64,000 nucleotides of DNA from Streptomyces griseomycini (GTDB taxonomy: Bacteria > Actinomycetota > Actinomycetes > Streptomycetales > Streptomycetaceae): the NCBI RefSeq assembly GCF_014203535.1, contig NZ_JACHJI010000011.1, positions 143,142 through 207,141 on the forward strand, in the 5' to 3' direction. The notes beneath the pieces are model-generated. The model was not told the DNA's origin, did no database searches, and was given only the letters and a program-made list of their open reading frames with translations. The position numbers and the translations under genes were made by a program. Shown here in pieces: positions 45,206-53,962 of this stretch; within the stretch, counting starts at the first letter, position 1; every line of letters starts with the position of its first letter.

Positions 45206-45488
45206 TCACTCACCGTGACGAAGGGCGTCCGATCGCGCGGCCTGCCGGTCGGGGAACCGCAGGAAGCACGACGGCGGGTTCGCCGGGTCCCCGGCGGCGT
45301 GTGGCCGGTGGGCGCCTCGGCCAGGTCCACGATCCGCCGTTCCCGGCCCGCAGGACGTGCTGGGCCTGGGCGCCGGGGATCACCGCGAACGGTGGCACGG
45401 CGGTCGGCGGCGGTGCGCTCATCTGCTCGGGTACGGCGGGCTCCATGGCGCGGGGGTGGGCGTGGGCGTCGGAGCGGCACGCGGTCAT
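45206..45488 (-). pseudogene. Truncated, frameshifted SbnB-like (Dap synthase) stub
   Basis: An ATG overlapping the tauD stop by four bases (ATGA) opens a coupled reading frame. Three successive frames give pieces of one protein: VPPFAVIPGAQAQHVL, then AGRERRIVDLAEA, then GDPANPPSCFLRFPDRQAAR, ending at a TGA at 45206. This is the N-terminal sequence of SbnB-type enzymes (ornithine cyclodeaminase family), where NPPS-FLRFPDR is characteristic. SbnB acts after SbnA to release 2,3-diaminopropionate. Two frameshifts and loss of about three quarters of the gene make it non-functional. The first frame alone would encode a meaningless 92-residue peptide. Confidence 0.68.
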
Positions 45489-46525
45489 CGGGCGCTCCCG
45501 TCGGGGACGGGCGCGCAGGTGGTCGGGGGCAGCGGTTCGGCCATGGCGACGACCACGTCGCGCGGTGGTTCGAAGGGCTCTCGGCTGTGGGCGGTGCGGA
45601 CGTTGTCCACGAGCATCAGGTCCCCCGCCCGCCACGGCTCGCGCACGGTGTGGCTCTCGTACACCGCGTCGATCAGCCGGACGACGTCCTCGCCGATCGG
45701 GTCGCCGTTCCCGAAGCGGGTGTTGAAGGGCAGCCCGTCGGGGCCGTAGACGTCGACGAGGTACTCCCGTACCTCCGGAGCCATGGTCCACTCGTTCAGG
45801 AACGCGATCTGGTTGAACCAGCAGCGCCGGCCGGTTGCCTGATGGCGTACCACGGCGCGGCGGCGCTGGCGGGTGCGCAGGGTCCCGTCGGGCTGCCACG
45901 CGCACTCGATCGCGTTGGCGCGGCAGTAGTCCTCGACGGCGGCCCTGTCGTCGGTACCGAACGACTCCTCCCAACAGGCCCCTATCTCGTCGTTGTACGT
46001 CCGCGTGAGCAGCCAGCCCTCCTCTTCGAACCGCCGCACCAGGCGGGGCGGGAGCGCGTCGAGGACGGTGGGGGCGTCGGCGAGGGCGGTGGCTCCGCCG
46101 GTGCGGGGCGGTGTGAGACAGGCCAGCAGCAGGAGGCCGGGCGGTGCGTGGGTGTAGCTGAGTTCGTGGTGCATGCACATGGGCTGGTTGGCCGGCCACG
46201 CCGTGGAGGAGTAGACGCCCGGCGCGCAGGCGCGGCGGGGCGCGAAGGCTTCCCTCTCCGTCATGAGGCCGGGAGCCAGGTGCTGGAAGACGGCGCCGGC
46301 CTGGCCGGTGTCGCGCAGACCGAGGCCGCGGACGAGGAGCGCGCCGTGTTCGGTGACGAGGCCGCGGAGGGTGTGGCGGTGTTCGGCCGCCCAGCCCGGC
46401 GCGTCCTCGGAGGCGTGGGGGTGGGCGTGCAGGACGGGGGGTTTGCCGTGGTGCACGTCCAGGGCCGTCCCGAGCCGCGCGGGCACGGCGGCGGGCGTGG
46501 GGGCGGTGGAGGTGGGGAGTGACAT
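45485..46525 (-). CDS. TauD/TfdA-family Fe(II)/2-oxoglutarate oxygenase
   Basis: A 346-residue oxygenase. Iron ligands are His119 and Glu121 in CMHHELSYTHAP (an HxE rather than HxD pair, as in SyrP and asparagine/arginine oxygenases) and distal His313 in VDNVRTAHSREPF; the 2-oxoglutarate Arg is probably in the following REPFEPPRDV. Relatives hydroxylate or desaturate amino acids, free or carrier-bound, in peptide natural product pathways. It lies 57 bases after the adenylation/thiolation protein on the same strand and is coupled to the sbnB stub. I infer that it tailors the amino acid used by the synthetase. Confidence 0.88.
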   Translation of the reverse strand: MSLPTSTAPTPAAVPARLGTALDVHHGKPPVLHAHPHASEDAPGWAAEHRHTLRGLVTEHGALLVRGLGLRDTGQAGAVFQHLAPGLMTEREAFAPRRACAPGVYSSTAWPANQPMCMHHELSYTHAPPGLLLLACLTPPRTGGATALADAPTVLDALPPRLVRRFEEEGWLLTRTYNDEIGACWEESFGTDDRAAVEDYCRANAIECAWQPDGTLRTRQRRRAVVRHQATGRRCWFNQIAFLNEWTMAPEVREYLVDVYGPDGLPFNTRFGNGDPIGEDVVRLIDAVYESHTVREPWRAGDLMLVDNVRTAHSREPFEPPRDVVVAMAEPLPPTTCAPVPDGSAR

Positions 46526-46582
46526 CGTCCTTGTCCTCTTCTCGGTGTCGGGGAGTTCCGTGCCGCTGACGAAGGCCTGCGG

Positions 46583-49144
46583 TCAGGCCGAGTCCGACCG
46601 TGCGGTCGACTGCCGGTCGGAGAGGTCCTCCACGAGTCCGGCCAGGTCCGTGAGGACGGGGTGGCGGGTGATGTCCGCCAGGGACACCACGCGGTCCAGG
46701 CTGATGGCGAGCTTCACGGCCGTCAGTGAGGTGCCGCCCAGATCGAAGAAGTGGTCGTGGCGTCCGATCCGGCTCTGCGGGATGCCGAGCACGCCCGCCC
46801 AGGCCGCTGCCAGCCGCCGCTCGGTGGGCGTACCGGGGGCACCGGGCGTCTGGGCGTCGTCCTCGGCGGGGTGGAGCCGGGTGGCCAGAGCCGTCAGGGC
46901 CTTCCGGTCGACCTTGCCGTTGGCGGTCAGGGGGAGCGCCTCGCTCCGGTGGACGGCCGAAGGGACCATGTACGCGGGCAGTGCGGCTCCGAGCCGGTCC
47001 AGCAGGGCACCGGTGGCGAGGGGCTGCGCGGACGAGTAGAAGGCCACCAGATGTGCGCTGTGGTCGGGCCGCTCGACGACCACCACGGCGGTGTCGCGGA
47101 CGCCGGGCACCTGCAGCAGGGTGTTCTCGATCTCCCCGACCTCGATCCTGAACCCGCGGATCTTGACCTGGGTGTCGCGGCGGCCGAGGAACTCCAGCTT
47201 GCCGTCGGGCAGCCAGCGTCCCCGGTCGCCGCTGCGGTAGAGCCGGGCCCCCGCGCGGTGCGGATCGGGCAGGAAGGCCCGCTCGGTGCGGTCGGGGTCG
47301 TTGACGTAGCCGCGGCCGACGCAGACCCCGGAGAAGGCGATCTCGCCCGGCGCGCCGAGCGGCACCGGGTTCAGGTGCTCGTCGACGACGTAGAGATGCA
47401 CGTTGCCGACCGGCCGGCCGAGCGGGACCCGGTCGCCCTCCGGCGCGCGGTCCATGACCTCGTGGTTGGTGTCGTCGGAGGTCTCGGTCAGGCCGTAGGC
47501 GTTGACCAGCCTGATGCCGGGCTCGGCGGCGAACCAGCGCTGGGCGAGTTCCTTCTTCAGCGCCTCGCCGGTCACCGACACGTACCGCAGGTCGGGCAGC
47601 TCCCGCGGGTGCTGCTCCAGGTACGTCAGGACGACCTCCAGGTACGAGGGCACGACCTGCAGGACGGCGACCCGGCCGCGGACGATCCGGTCGACGAACC
47701 GCTCGACGTCGAGGATCACCTCCTGCTCGACCAGCAGCGTCCGCCCGCCGACGAGCAGAGCGCAGACCAGTTGCCACAGCGAGATGTCGAAGCACTGGGG
47801 CGCGGTCTGCGCGACCACCCGCCCCTCGCCGATCTCCAGGTCCTCGATCTTGGCGCGGAGGTGGTTGAGCATCCCCGCGTGCTCGCACATGGCACCCTTG
47901 GGCTCTCCGGTGGAACCGGAGGTGAAGTAGACGTAGGCGAGCTGGTCCGGCGCGACGGCGACCCCGAGATCACACGCGGCGTGGCCCTCCTCGTAGGCGG
48001 TGTCGGTGAGCAGGATCCGGACCGCGGGCATCGGCACGAGGGCGGTCCGGAGGCTGTCGGTGACGGCGAGTTCGGCGAGCACGAGCCTGCACCCGGAGCG
48101 GGCGAGCATGGCCCTGATCCGCTCGGCGGGCAGATGCGGTTCGACGGGGAGGTACACACCGCCCGCCTTGAAGACCGCCAGGACGGCGGCCAGCCAGTCC
48201 AGGTTCCTGTCCGTCACCACCGCGACGACGCCTTCACGGTCGAGTCCCCGCGCCAGCAGCGCGCGGGCCAGCCGGTTGGCGCGGGCGTTGAGCTCCCGGT
48301 ACGTCCACTGCTGGTTGCCGTGCACGGCCGCGACCGCGTGCGGGTGCAGCCTCACCCGCTGCTCGAACAGCTCGTGGACCCGGGCGTCGGGCAGGCTGCG
48401 GTGCGGCCCGGCGAGTCCCTCGAGCTGGAAGCGCAGCTCCTCGGCCGACAGCAGGCTCTGCCGTGCGTGGTCCGCGTCCGGGTCGGCGGCGATGAGGGAG
48501 AGCGCGGTGAGGTGGTAACCGGCGATGCGGGCGGCGCTGTCGGCGTCGAGGGCGTCGGTGCGGTAGCGCAGCCGCAGCGTGAGCCGGCCGTCGTCGTGGC
48601 GCACGACGGCCACCCTCAGCACTGCTTCCGGGTCCCGCTCGACGTCGTCGGCAGCCGACTCGCCGCCGGTGCCGAGGGGGTCGCCGTCGGCACCGGTCAC
48701 CTCGAGCACGGTTTCGAACAGCGGCTCGGTCAGGCCGAGTTCGCACCTGAGGTCATCCACCGGGTCAGCGCGGTGGGCGAGCAGCCGCGCGGCGACCTCG
48801 TGGGTGTGTGCCAGAAGGGCCCGCCACGAGCCGGCGGCTGTCGTCAGCCGGCACGGGAGCGGCCGGCCGCTGTCCGTGGCGGCGTAGCCGGTGGTGACGT
48901 CGGGTTCACCGGTCAGCGCGGCCAGCACCTTGGCGTGCGCCGTCAGGAACACGGAGCTCAGCGGCACGGCCAGGTCGTCTGCCAGACGGTGCAGGGCCGT
49001 GGCGTGGCTGACGGGGATCGGCGCGTGGTGCTCGGCCAGGCCGGCGACCGGATCGCGGGTCCAGCGCGGAAGGGGCGTGAAGCCGCCGGAGGCGGTCAGG
49101 GCACCGTGCCAGAAGTCGCGATCGGCGAGGGTGTGGAGTGCCAT
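46583..49144 (-). CDS. Nonribosomal peptide synthetase: half-condensation, adenylation, thiolation
   Basis: An 853-residue protein. Residues 1-235 resemble only the C-terminal half of a condensation domain (GYAATDSGRPLPCRLTTAAG), without HHxxxDG. The adenylation domain (about 255-770) has YVYFTSGSTGEPKGAMCEHA (A3), FDISLWQLVCALLVGG (A4), NAYGLTETSDDTNHEV (A5), YRSGDRGRWLPDGKLEFLGR (A7/A8) and PLTANGKVDRKAL (A10 Lys). The carrier domain has FFDLGGTSLTAVKL with Ser806 as the phosphopantetheine site. There is no thioesterase. It lies 53 bases downstream of the Pls-like protein, which supplies the condensing half; together they resemble a split Pls polymerase. The substrate cannot be read with certainty; Dap is suggested by the neighbouring SbnA-like gene. 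Confidence 0.9.
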   Translation of the reverse strand: MALHTLADRDFWHGALTASGGFTPLPRWTRDPVAGLAEHHAPIPVSHATALHRLADDLAVPLSSVFLTAHAKVLAALTGEPDVTTGYAATDSGRPLPCRLTTAAGSWRALLAHTHEVAARLLAHRADPVDDLRCELGLTEPLFETVLEVTGADGDPLGTGGESAADDVERDPEAVLRVAVVRHDDGRLTLRLRYRTDALDADSAARIAGYHLTALSLIAADPDADHARQSLLSAEELRFQLEGLAGPHRSLPDARVHELFEQRVRLHPHAVAAVHGNQQWTYRELNARANRLARALLARGLDREGVVAVVTDRNLDWLAAVLAVFKAGGVYLPVEPHLPAERIRAMLARSGCRLVLAELAVTDSLRTALVPMPAVRILLTDTAYEEGHAACDLGVAVAPDQLAYVYFTSGSTGEPKGAMCEHAGMLNHLRAKIEDLEIGEGRVVAQTAPQCFDISLWQLVCALLVGGRTLLVEQEVILDVERFVDRIVRGRVAVLQVVPSYLEVVLTYLEQHPRELPDLRYVSVTGEALKKELAQRWFAAEPGIRLVNAYGLTETSDDTNHEVMDRAPEGDRVPLGRPVGNVHLYVVDEHLNPVPLGAPGEIAFSGVCVGRGYVNDPDRTERAFLPDPHRAGARLYRSGDRGRWLPDGKLEFLGRRDTQVKIRGFRIEVGEIENTLLQVPGVRDTAVVVVERPDHSAHLVAFYSSAQPLATGALLDRLGAALPAYMVPSAVHRSEALPLTANGKVDRKALTALATRLHPAEDDAQTPGAPGTPTERRLAAAWAGVLGIPQSRIGRHDHFFDLGGTSLTAVKLAISLDRVVSLADITRHPVLTDLAGLVEDLSDRQSTARSDSA

Positions 49145-49197
49145 CTGGGTCTGTCCTTGTGCTCGGGTCGTGGGGGGCGGGGCACGTGTGCGCGGCG

Positions 49198-51900
49198 TCA
49201 GGCGCGGGCTGCCCCGAGGACGTGCGGGCGGGGGGTGTCGTCGGGCAGGTGACGGGCCGGGTTTCCGCCCCACCGGGCGTGCGACGGGACGTGTTCGCCC
49301 TTCATGAGGAAGGAGTCGCAGGTGAGGTCGACGTGGTCGGCCATGGTCACGCCGTAGTGGACGAACGCGCCGACGCCGAGGGTGCAGCCGGCGCCGATCG
49401 CGGTGCGGTCGGACTTGAAGGCGCCGTCCTCCTGCGAGTGGCACTGGACCACCGTGCCCGCGTTGAGGGTGCAGTCGTCCCCGATCGTCACCATCGTCCG
49501 CTCCGGGAAGGAGGAGCCGTCGTCGAAGACCCGCTTGCCGATACGGGCACCCAGCAGCCGCAGGACCACGTTCTTGAACGGGGTTCCGTCGAAGAGCCGG
49601 GCGTGATCGACCGCCGACATCTTCCAGAAGCGTTCGTGCCGCCAGAAGGCCGGCTCGTAGATGGAGCAGTTCAGCGGCTCCTGGGCCTTGAAACCGGTGG
49701 CGGCCCGTTCGAGGAGCGCGAAGTAGCAGACGGTGAAGACGAGGGTGAGCAGGACGGCCGGCGCGATCACCGCTGCACCGAAGGAGGCGTGAAGGGTCGT
49801 GGCTCCCAGGGCCAGCAGGGTGACGACGAAGACGTGGAACCACCGCGCCAGCAGGTACGCCACCGCGGTGACGGCGTTGTGCCGGTTCTTGGCGGCGAGC
49901 CGGCGACGCAGCTCGCCGCCGCTCTCGAGGTGACTCAGCCGGGTGTCCCGCATCACCGTCCGCGGGATGACGAAGGGCGGCGAACCCAGCAGACCGACGC
50001 CCTCCCGCACCTCTCCGTCGACGGGCACCATGACCTTGGTCGCCAACAGGCAGTTGTCGCCGGTCCTGGACCGTGACGGATAGGCGATGCGGTTCCCGAG
50101 GAAACTGTGCGCTCCGATCGAGGCGCGGGAGAGCGAGAACGACGAGTTGGAGAAGTCGGCGTTGATGATCGACAGGCCGTCGGCGACCATCGTGCCGCCG
50201 CCCACCGAGCTCAGGAACGGGTTGTCGTGCTTCACCTCCACGCCGAAGTTCGATCCGGTCTGCGTGACACGGGCCAGGTCGTAGCCGATGTAGCGCAGGT
50301 AGTGGACGATCGCCGAGCTGTCGCCGAAGAGCCTGGTGTAGAACTTCCTGTTGGTCAGGAAGGCGATCGCCCGCTGCAGGCCGTAGTGGAAGCCGTAGAG
50401 GGGATAGACCTTGTCCGGCTTGACGGCCAGGCTGAGCAGGCGCGGCACCGTGCCCTGGATGAGAAGTCCGGCGAAGGCGGCGCCGAAGTACACCACGAGG
50501 GACGATGCCAGGGCCCCCAGCCAGAAGTCCCGGCCGACGAACGGCGTCGATCCGGAACCGGGAAATGCGTTCAGCTGTGGCGCCGCGGCGAGCAGCAGGG
50601 TCGTGCCGGCCGTGGTCAGCGGCAGGTACCCCAGCAGCAGGGCCAGCAGCTGCCCGACGCTGTAGCGGACCTTCCTGGCGGTGGAGCAGTCGGCGGCCTC
50701 CACCGTACGGAAGTCCGTGCCGGTCGGCTCCGCCGGTGACCCGTGCCAGCGCTCCCGGGCGGGCACGGCCTGCCCGGCGTACAGGGCGGAGGCGTGCCCG
50801 AGCTGGGACGCGTCGCCCATGGAGGTGTCGATGTCGAGGACCGTCTGTTCGCTGACGACGACGTCCTTGCCGAGAGTGACCGGGCCGGTCTGGATGAGGC
50901 CGGCATGGGCGCGGTAACCGGAGAACAGTGCGTCCTTGCGGATGACCGTCCCGTCCCCGATCGTCAGCAGATCGGCGCACACGGGGATGTGCGTGGAGAA
51001 GATCGCGACGTCACGTCCGATGTTCGCGCCCAGCGCCCGCAGGTACAGCACGTACAACGGCGACGCGGTGAACAGGCGCAGAGGACTCGTGCGGATCAGG
51101 GTCTTCACGACCCACCAACGCACGTAGGAAAGGCTCCACACGGGGAACTGACGTGGTTCGAACCGGCCGATGAGCGTCCATTTGGCCAGGACCGGCACGG
51201 CGCACAGGCCGATGAAGCCGGCACCGCCGACCAGCACGGAACGCAGGTAGCGGTCCGTCAGGGCGGAGGCGTCGCTGATCCATGCGTAGCCCCGGACCGC
51301 GGCCAGGGCGGTCAGGGAGGAGTACGCGAGGAAGAACAGGAACTGCAGCGTTCCGCAGAGCAGGTACTGCCGTGTGCCCGCCCGCGCCGGAACGGAGGCC
51401 GGGGTGGGCGCCGGGCTGGAGGCCGGAACGGACGCCGGACCGGACGGCTGGACGGGAACGGACGCGCCGGCCGGGGACGCGGTGGCCGTCGGGGCGCTGG
51501 TCGTGGACGCGCTGCCCGTGGCCGCCGCGTCGGCGGCTGCGGGGGCCACGGCCGCGGGGGCCGCGGCTGCGGGTCCGGTGAGCGCGGTGGCCAGGCTCTC
51601 GACCGTGGGATGCCGGTAGACGTCCTTCATCGACACGGACGGCAGGTCCGCCCGCTTGCGGACGCGCGCACAGAACTGGGCCATCACGAGCGAATCCGCG
51701 CCCAGGTCGTGGAAGAAGTGACTGTCCTCCGGCACCTGCTCCACGCGCACGACGTCGGCCAGCACCTCCGCCAGAAGCCGTGCGGTACGGGCCTTCGGGT
51801 CGGCGGACCCGTCACCGGTCCTGCCGCTGCCGTTCTCGTCGGGGCACGTGGAGACGCCGGACGGTGCGACGGTCCAGGTGCCGGTGGGATTCCCTGCCAT
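49198..51900 (-). CDS. Pls/PosA-type membrane peptide synthetase, C-terminal part
   Basis: A 900-residue membrane protein matching the region of epsilon-poly-L-lysine synthetase (Pls) that lies after its adenylation domain. A carrier domain with HDLGADSLVMAQF (Ser70) is followed by an Ala/Pro linker and three paired membrane segments (about 180-265, 405-475, 645-720). These alternate with left-handed beta-helix acyltransferase-like domains carrying hexapeptide-type runs (IGDGTVIRKDALFSGYRAHA, IGDDCTLNAGTVVQCHSQED). In Pls these domains iteratively condense amino acids at the membrane. ATG of MAGNPTGTW has GGAG five bases upstream; an in-frame GTG at 52056 lacks one. Its partner adenylation protein is encoded next. 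Having the polymerase split in two is unusual. Confidence 0.88.
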   Translation of the reverse strand: MAGNPTGTWTVAPSGVSTCPDENGSGRTGDGSADPKARTARLLAEVLADVVRVEQVPEDSHFFHDLGADSLVMAQFCARVRKRADLPSVSMKDVYRHPTVESLATALTGPAAAAPAAVAPAAADAAATGSASTTSAPTATASPAGASVPVQPSGPASVPASSPAPTPASVPARAGTRQYLLCGTLQFLFFLAYSSLTALAAVRGYAWISDASALTDRYLRSVLVGGAGFIGLCAVPVLAKWTLIGRFEPRQFPVWSLSYVRWWVVKTLIRTSPLRLFTASPLYVLYLRALGANIGRDVAIFSTHIPVCADLLTIGDGTVIRKDALFSGYRAHAGLIQTGPVTLGKDVVVSEQTVLDIDTSMGDASQLGHASALYAGQAVPARERWHGSPAEPTGTDFRTVEAADCSTARKVRYSVGQLLALLLGYLPLTTAGTTLLLAAAPQLNAFPGSGSTPFVGRDFWLGALASSLVVYFGAAFAGLLIQGTVPRLLSLAVKPDKVYPLYGFHYGLQRAIAFLTNRKFYTRLFGDSSAIVHYLRYIGYDLARVTQTGSNFGVEVKHDNPFLSSVGGGTMVADGLSIINADFSNSSFSLSRASIGAHSFLGNRIAYPSRSRTGDNCLLATKVMVPVDGEVREGVGLLGSPPFVIPRTVMRDTRLSHLESGGELRRRLAAKNRHNAVTAVAYLLARWFHVFVVTLLALGATTLHASFGAAVIAPAVLLTLVFTVCYFALLERAATGFKAQEPLNCSIYEPAFWRHERFWKMSAVDHARLFDGTPFKNVVLRLLGARIGKRVFDDGSSFPERTMVTIGDDCTLNAGTVVQCHSQEDGAFKSDRTAIGAGCTLGVGAFVHYGVTMADHVDLTCDSFLMKGEHVPSHARWGGNPARHLPDDTPRPHVLGAARA

Positions 51901-52046
51901 GTGAGCTCCGGTGTCGTCTGTGTGAGGGCGGGCGGTGGCTTCCTCCCCCGTGGAGGCGCCAGGGCTTTTCGTGGCCGGCTCCTGACGCCCGCCTCTCCAG
52001 TAGGCCGGGGCGGCGCGATCCACGTCATGCCGCTGGATCTCGTTAC

Positions 52047-52076
52047 TTGACACCACGCACCAGGAGCGTCTATGGG
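52047..52076 (+). promoter_or_regulatory. Probable promoter of the SbnA-like gene
   Basis: TTGACA (52047-52052), an 18-base spacer and TATGGG (52071-52076) on the plus strand, in the 426-base divergent region (51901-52326) between the Pls-like gene and sbnA. The leader to the GTG at 52327 would be about 245 bases. I saw no riboswitch or clear attenuator in it. Confidence 0.5.
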
Positions 52077-52326
52077 CCGGGAAATTCGCAGGCGGGAAGC
52101 ACCGAGCCCGCGTCGGACCCCGCCTCGGACGACGAAGGGCGCGTGCTTCTACGCGACGACCCGGGTGCCGTCAAGCCCCGAGATCCGGTGGCATGACACG
52201 ACCGGGACGACCGCGCGTACTGGAGGGGTCCCACAGACGTCGCCCCCGGCAGGCGATGTCCTCCGTCAGCCGCCCGCATCACCGACGAGCGGCACGAGAC
52301 GGGTCACCACAGTCCAGGAGGCGATC

Positions 52327-53367
52327 GTGCCGGTCATATCCACCCCCCAGGCCTTCAACCAGGAAGACCTCTACGTCGACCTCGAGGCGATCATCGGCCA
52401 CCGGCTGTTCCTCAAGTGCGAGGGATTCAACTTCGCCGGTTCCATCAAGCTCAAAGCCGCCGCCGAGATGGTCGAGGCCGCCGAACGAGAGGGCCGTCTC
52501 GACAGCGACTCGGTCCTCGTCGAATCCTCCTCCGGCAATCTGGGCGTGGCCCTGAGCATGATCGCGGCCAGCAAGGGCTACGGGTTCGTGTGCGTGACCG
52601 ACTCCCGGTGCAACCTGCCCACCCGGCTGCTCATGGAAGCCCTCGGCGGTCAGGTCCACATCGTCACCGAGCCCGCCCCCGACGGCGGTCTGCTCGCCGC
52701 GCGCATCGACCACGTGCGCGCGCTGTGCGCCTCGGACGACCGCTACGTGTGGCTCAACCAGTACACCAATCCCAACAACCACATGGCTCACTTCCGCACC
52801 ACCGCCCCCGCCATCGCCCGCCACTTCCCCGACCTCGACGTCCTCTTCGTCGGCGCCGGCACCACGGGCACCCTCATGGGCTGCGCCCGCTACTTCCGCG
52901 ACTGGCACAGGCGGGTGCACGTCGTCGCCATCGACACGGAGGGATCCGTCACCTTCGGGGACACCCCGGGCCGGCGCATGATCCCCGGCCTCGGCACCAG
53001 CGTCCGTCCGCCGCTGCTGGACGACTCGTACGTGGACGAAGTGATCCACGTCAGCGAAGCCGACACCATCCGCACCTGCCACCGGCTGGCGCGACGCGGG
53101 TTCGTCTTCGGCGGCTCCACCGGCACCGTCGTCAGCGGCGCCTCCCAGTGGCTCGCCCGGCACTCGGGGCACCGCCGGCGGCCGACCGCGGTGGCCATCG
53201 CCCCCGACCTCGGCGAGCGCTATCTGGAAACCGTCTACCAGACCAACTGGGTGCAGGACCTCTACGGCGACGACATGCTCGACCCGCAGGCGGTCGCCGC
53301 CCACTTCCCCCGCGGCCTGGCCCCCAGGCCGCCGCGGCCCGCGCCCTCCGCGGACCGGCCGGTGTGA
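52327..53367 (+). CDS. SbnA-like PLP enzyme of 2,3-diaminopropionate synthesis
   Basis: A 346-residue fold-type II PLP enzyme of the cysteine synthase/SbnA group. The PLP lysine is Lys41 in CEGFNFAGSIKLKAAAEM; SSSGNLGVALSM and GAGTTGTLMGCARYF bind substrate and cofactor phosphate. SbnA joins O-phospho-L-serine and L-glutamate into N-(2-amino-2-carboxyethyl)-glutamate, which SbnB then oxidises to release Dap. FEGLNFAGSIKLK-like wording separates SbnA from ordinary cysteine synthases. The GTG start has AGGAGG five bases upstream. It is divergent from the synthetase operon. Its usual partner, SbnB, survives only as a broken stub at 45206-45488, so the pathway may be blocked or completed elsewhere. 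Confidence 0.85.
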   Translation: MPVISTPQAFNQEDLYVDLEAIIGHRLFLKCEGFNFAGSIKLKAAAEMVEAAEREGRLDSDSVLVESSSGNLGVALSMIAASKGYGFVCVTDSRCNLPTRLLMEALGGQVHIVTEPAPDGGLLAARIDHVRALCASDDRYVWLNQYTNPNNHMAHFRTTAPAIARHFPDLDVLFVGAGTTGTLMGCARYFRDWHRRVHVVAIDTEGSVTFGDTPGRRMIPGLGTSVRPPLLDDSYVDEVIHVSEADTIRTCHRLARRGFVFGGSTGTVVSGASQWLARHSGHRRRPTAVAIAPDLGERYLETVYQTNWVQDLYGDDMLDPQAVAAHFPRGLAPRPPRPAPSADRPV

Positions 53368-53962
53368 CCGACCGGCCGGTGCGGCCGCGAGGCCGACGGC
53401 GCCCCGGTGCCGTCGGCGCTCGTGCGGGACGCGCCGGCGGAGTCGCCGGTGCGGGGGAAGTCCTCGAAGGTGCGCAGCAGTACCCCGAAGAGGCCCGGCA
53501 CCGTCGCGGCCTGCCCCCGAAGGGCGCGGGCCGCCGGCCCGGCCGCACCGGACCGCTTCCCGGCCCGCGCCGCCCAGCCCTTCCTCCTGCGCGACGACCC
53601 GGTCGTCGAGGTCCGGGCTGCCTGGTCCTACGCCCCGGCCCGGCCGCCGTCGACGCGGGGGTGAACGATCTGCTCCGCCTGCGGCGCGACGCCGACGAGG
53701 TCGTCGGCCACCCGGAGGCGATGCTCGCCGCCGTCGCCCACGCCCTCAGCCCGCCCGGCGGCAGCGACTCCGGACACGGCCCTGCCCCCTTCCACGACGC
53801 CTCCGCCCACCGGACGGCGCGCCGTCCGGGCCGGACCGCGCCGGGCCGCCGCCTTCCTCGGCCCCCGGCCGGGCCGGCGCCTGCGCAGCCGGTCGTCCGG
53901 CCCCGTACCGTGACCGCCGCGTCCCGCCGGGACGTCCGCGCCCCGCTCCGGTTCGTCCGAGG
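53368..53962. other. Gene-free stretch with possible coding debris
   Basis: No intact gene is seen in these 595 bases. In shifting plus-strand frames the text looks partly protein-like: APDRFPARAAQPFLLRDDPV (about 53544-53605) and then VNDLLRLRRDADEVVGHPEA (about 53662-53721). This suggests remains of a gene downstream of sbnA broken by frameshifts, but I cannot name a family. Confidence 0.4.

Noticed and set aside
44940..45209. An 89-codon minus-strand frame upstream of cvnA
   Set aside because: No ribosome binding site, no recognisable motif, and it overlaps the likely regulatory region of cvnA.
45210..45488. A 92-residue small gene, possibly a peptide precursor, after tauD
   Set aside because: Only the first part is meaningful; the rest of the SbnB-like sequence continues in other frames. 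The late Arg/Pro-rich tail is an out-of-frame reading.
51901..52056. A 52-residue N-terminal extension of the Pls-like protein from a GTG at 52056
   Set aside because: No ribosome binding site precedes that GTG, while the ATG at 51900 has GGAG at good spacing. The extension has no conserved content.
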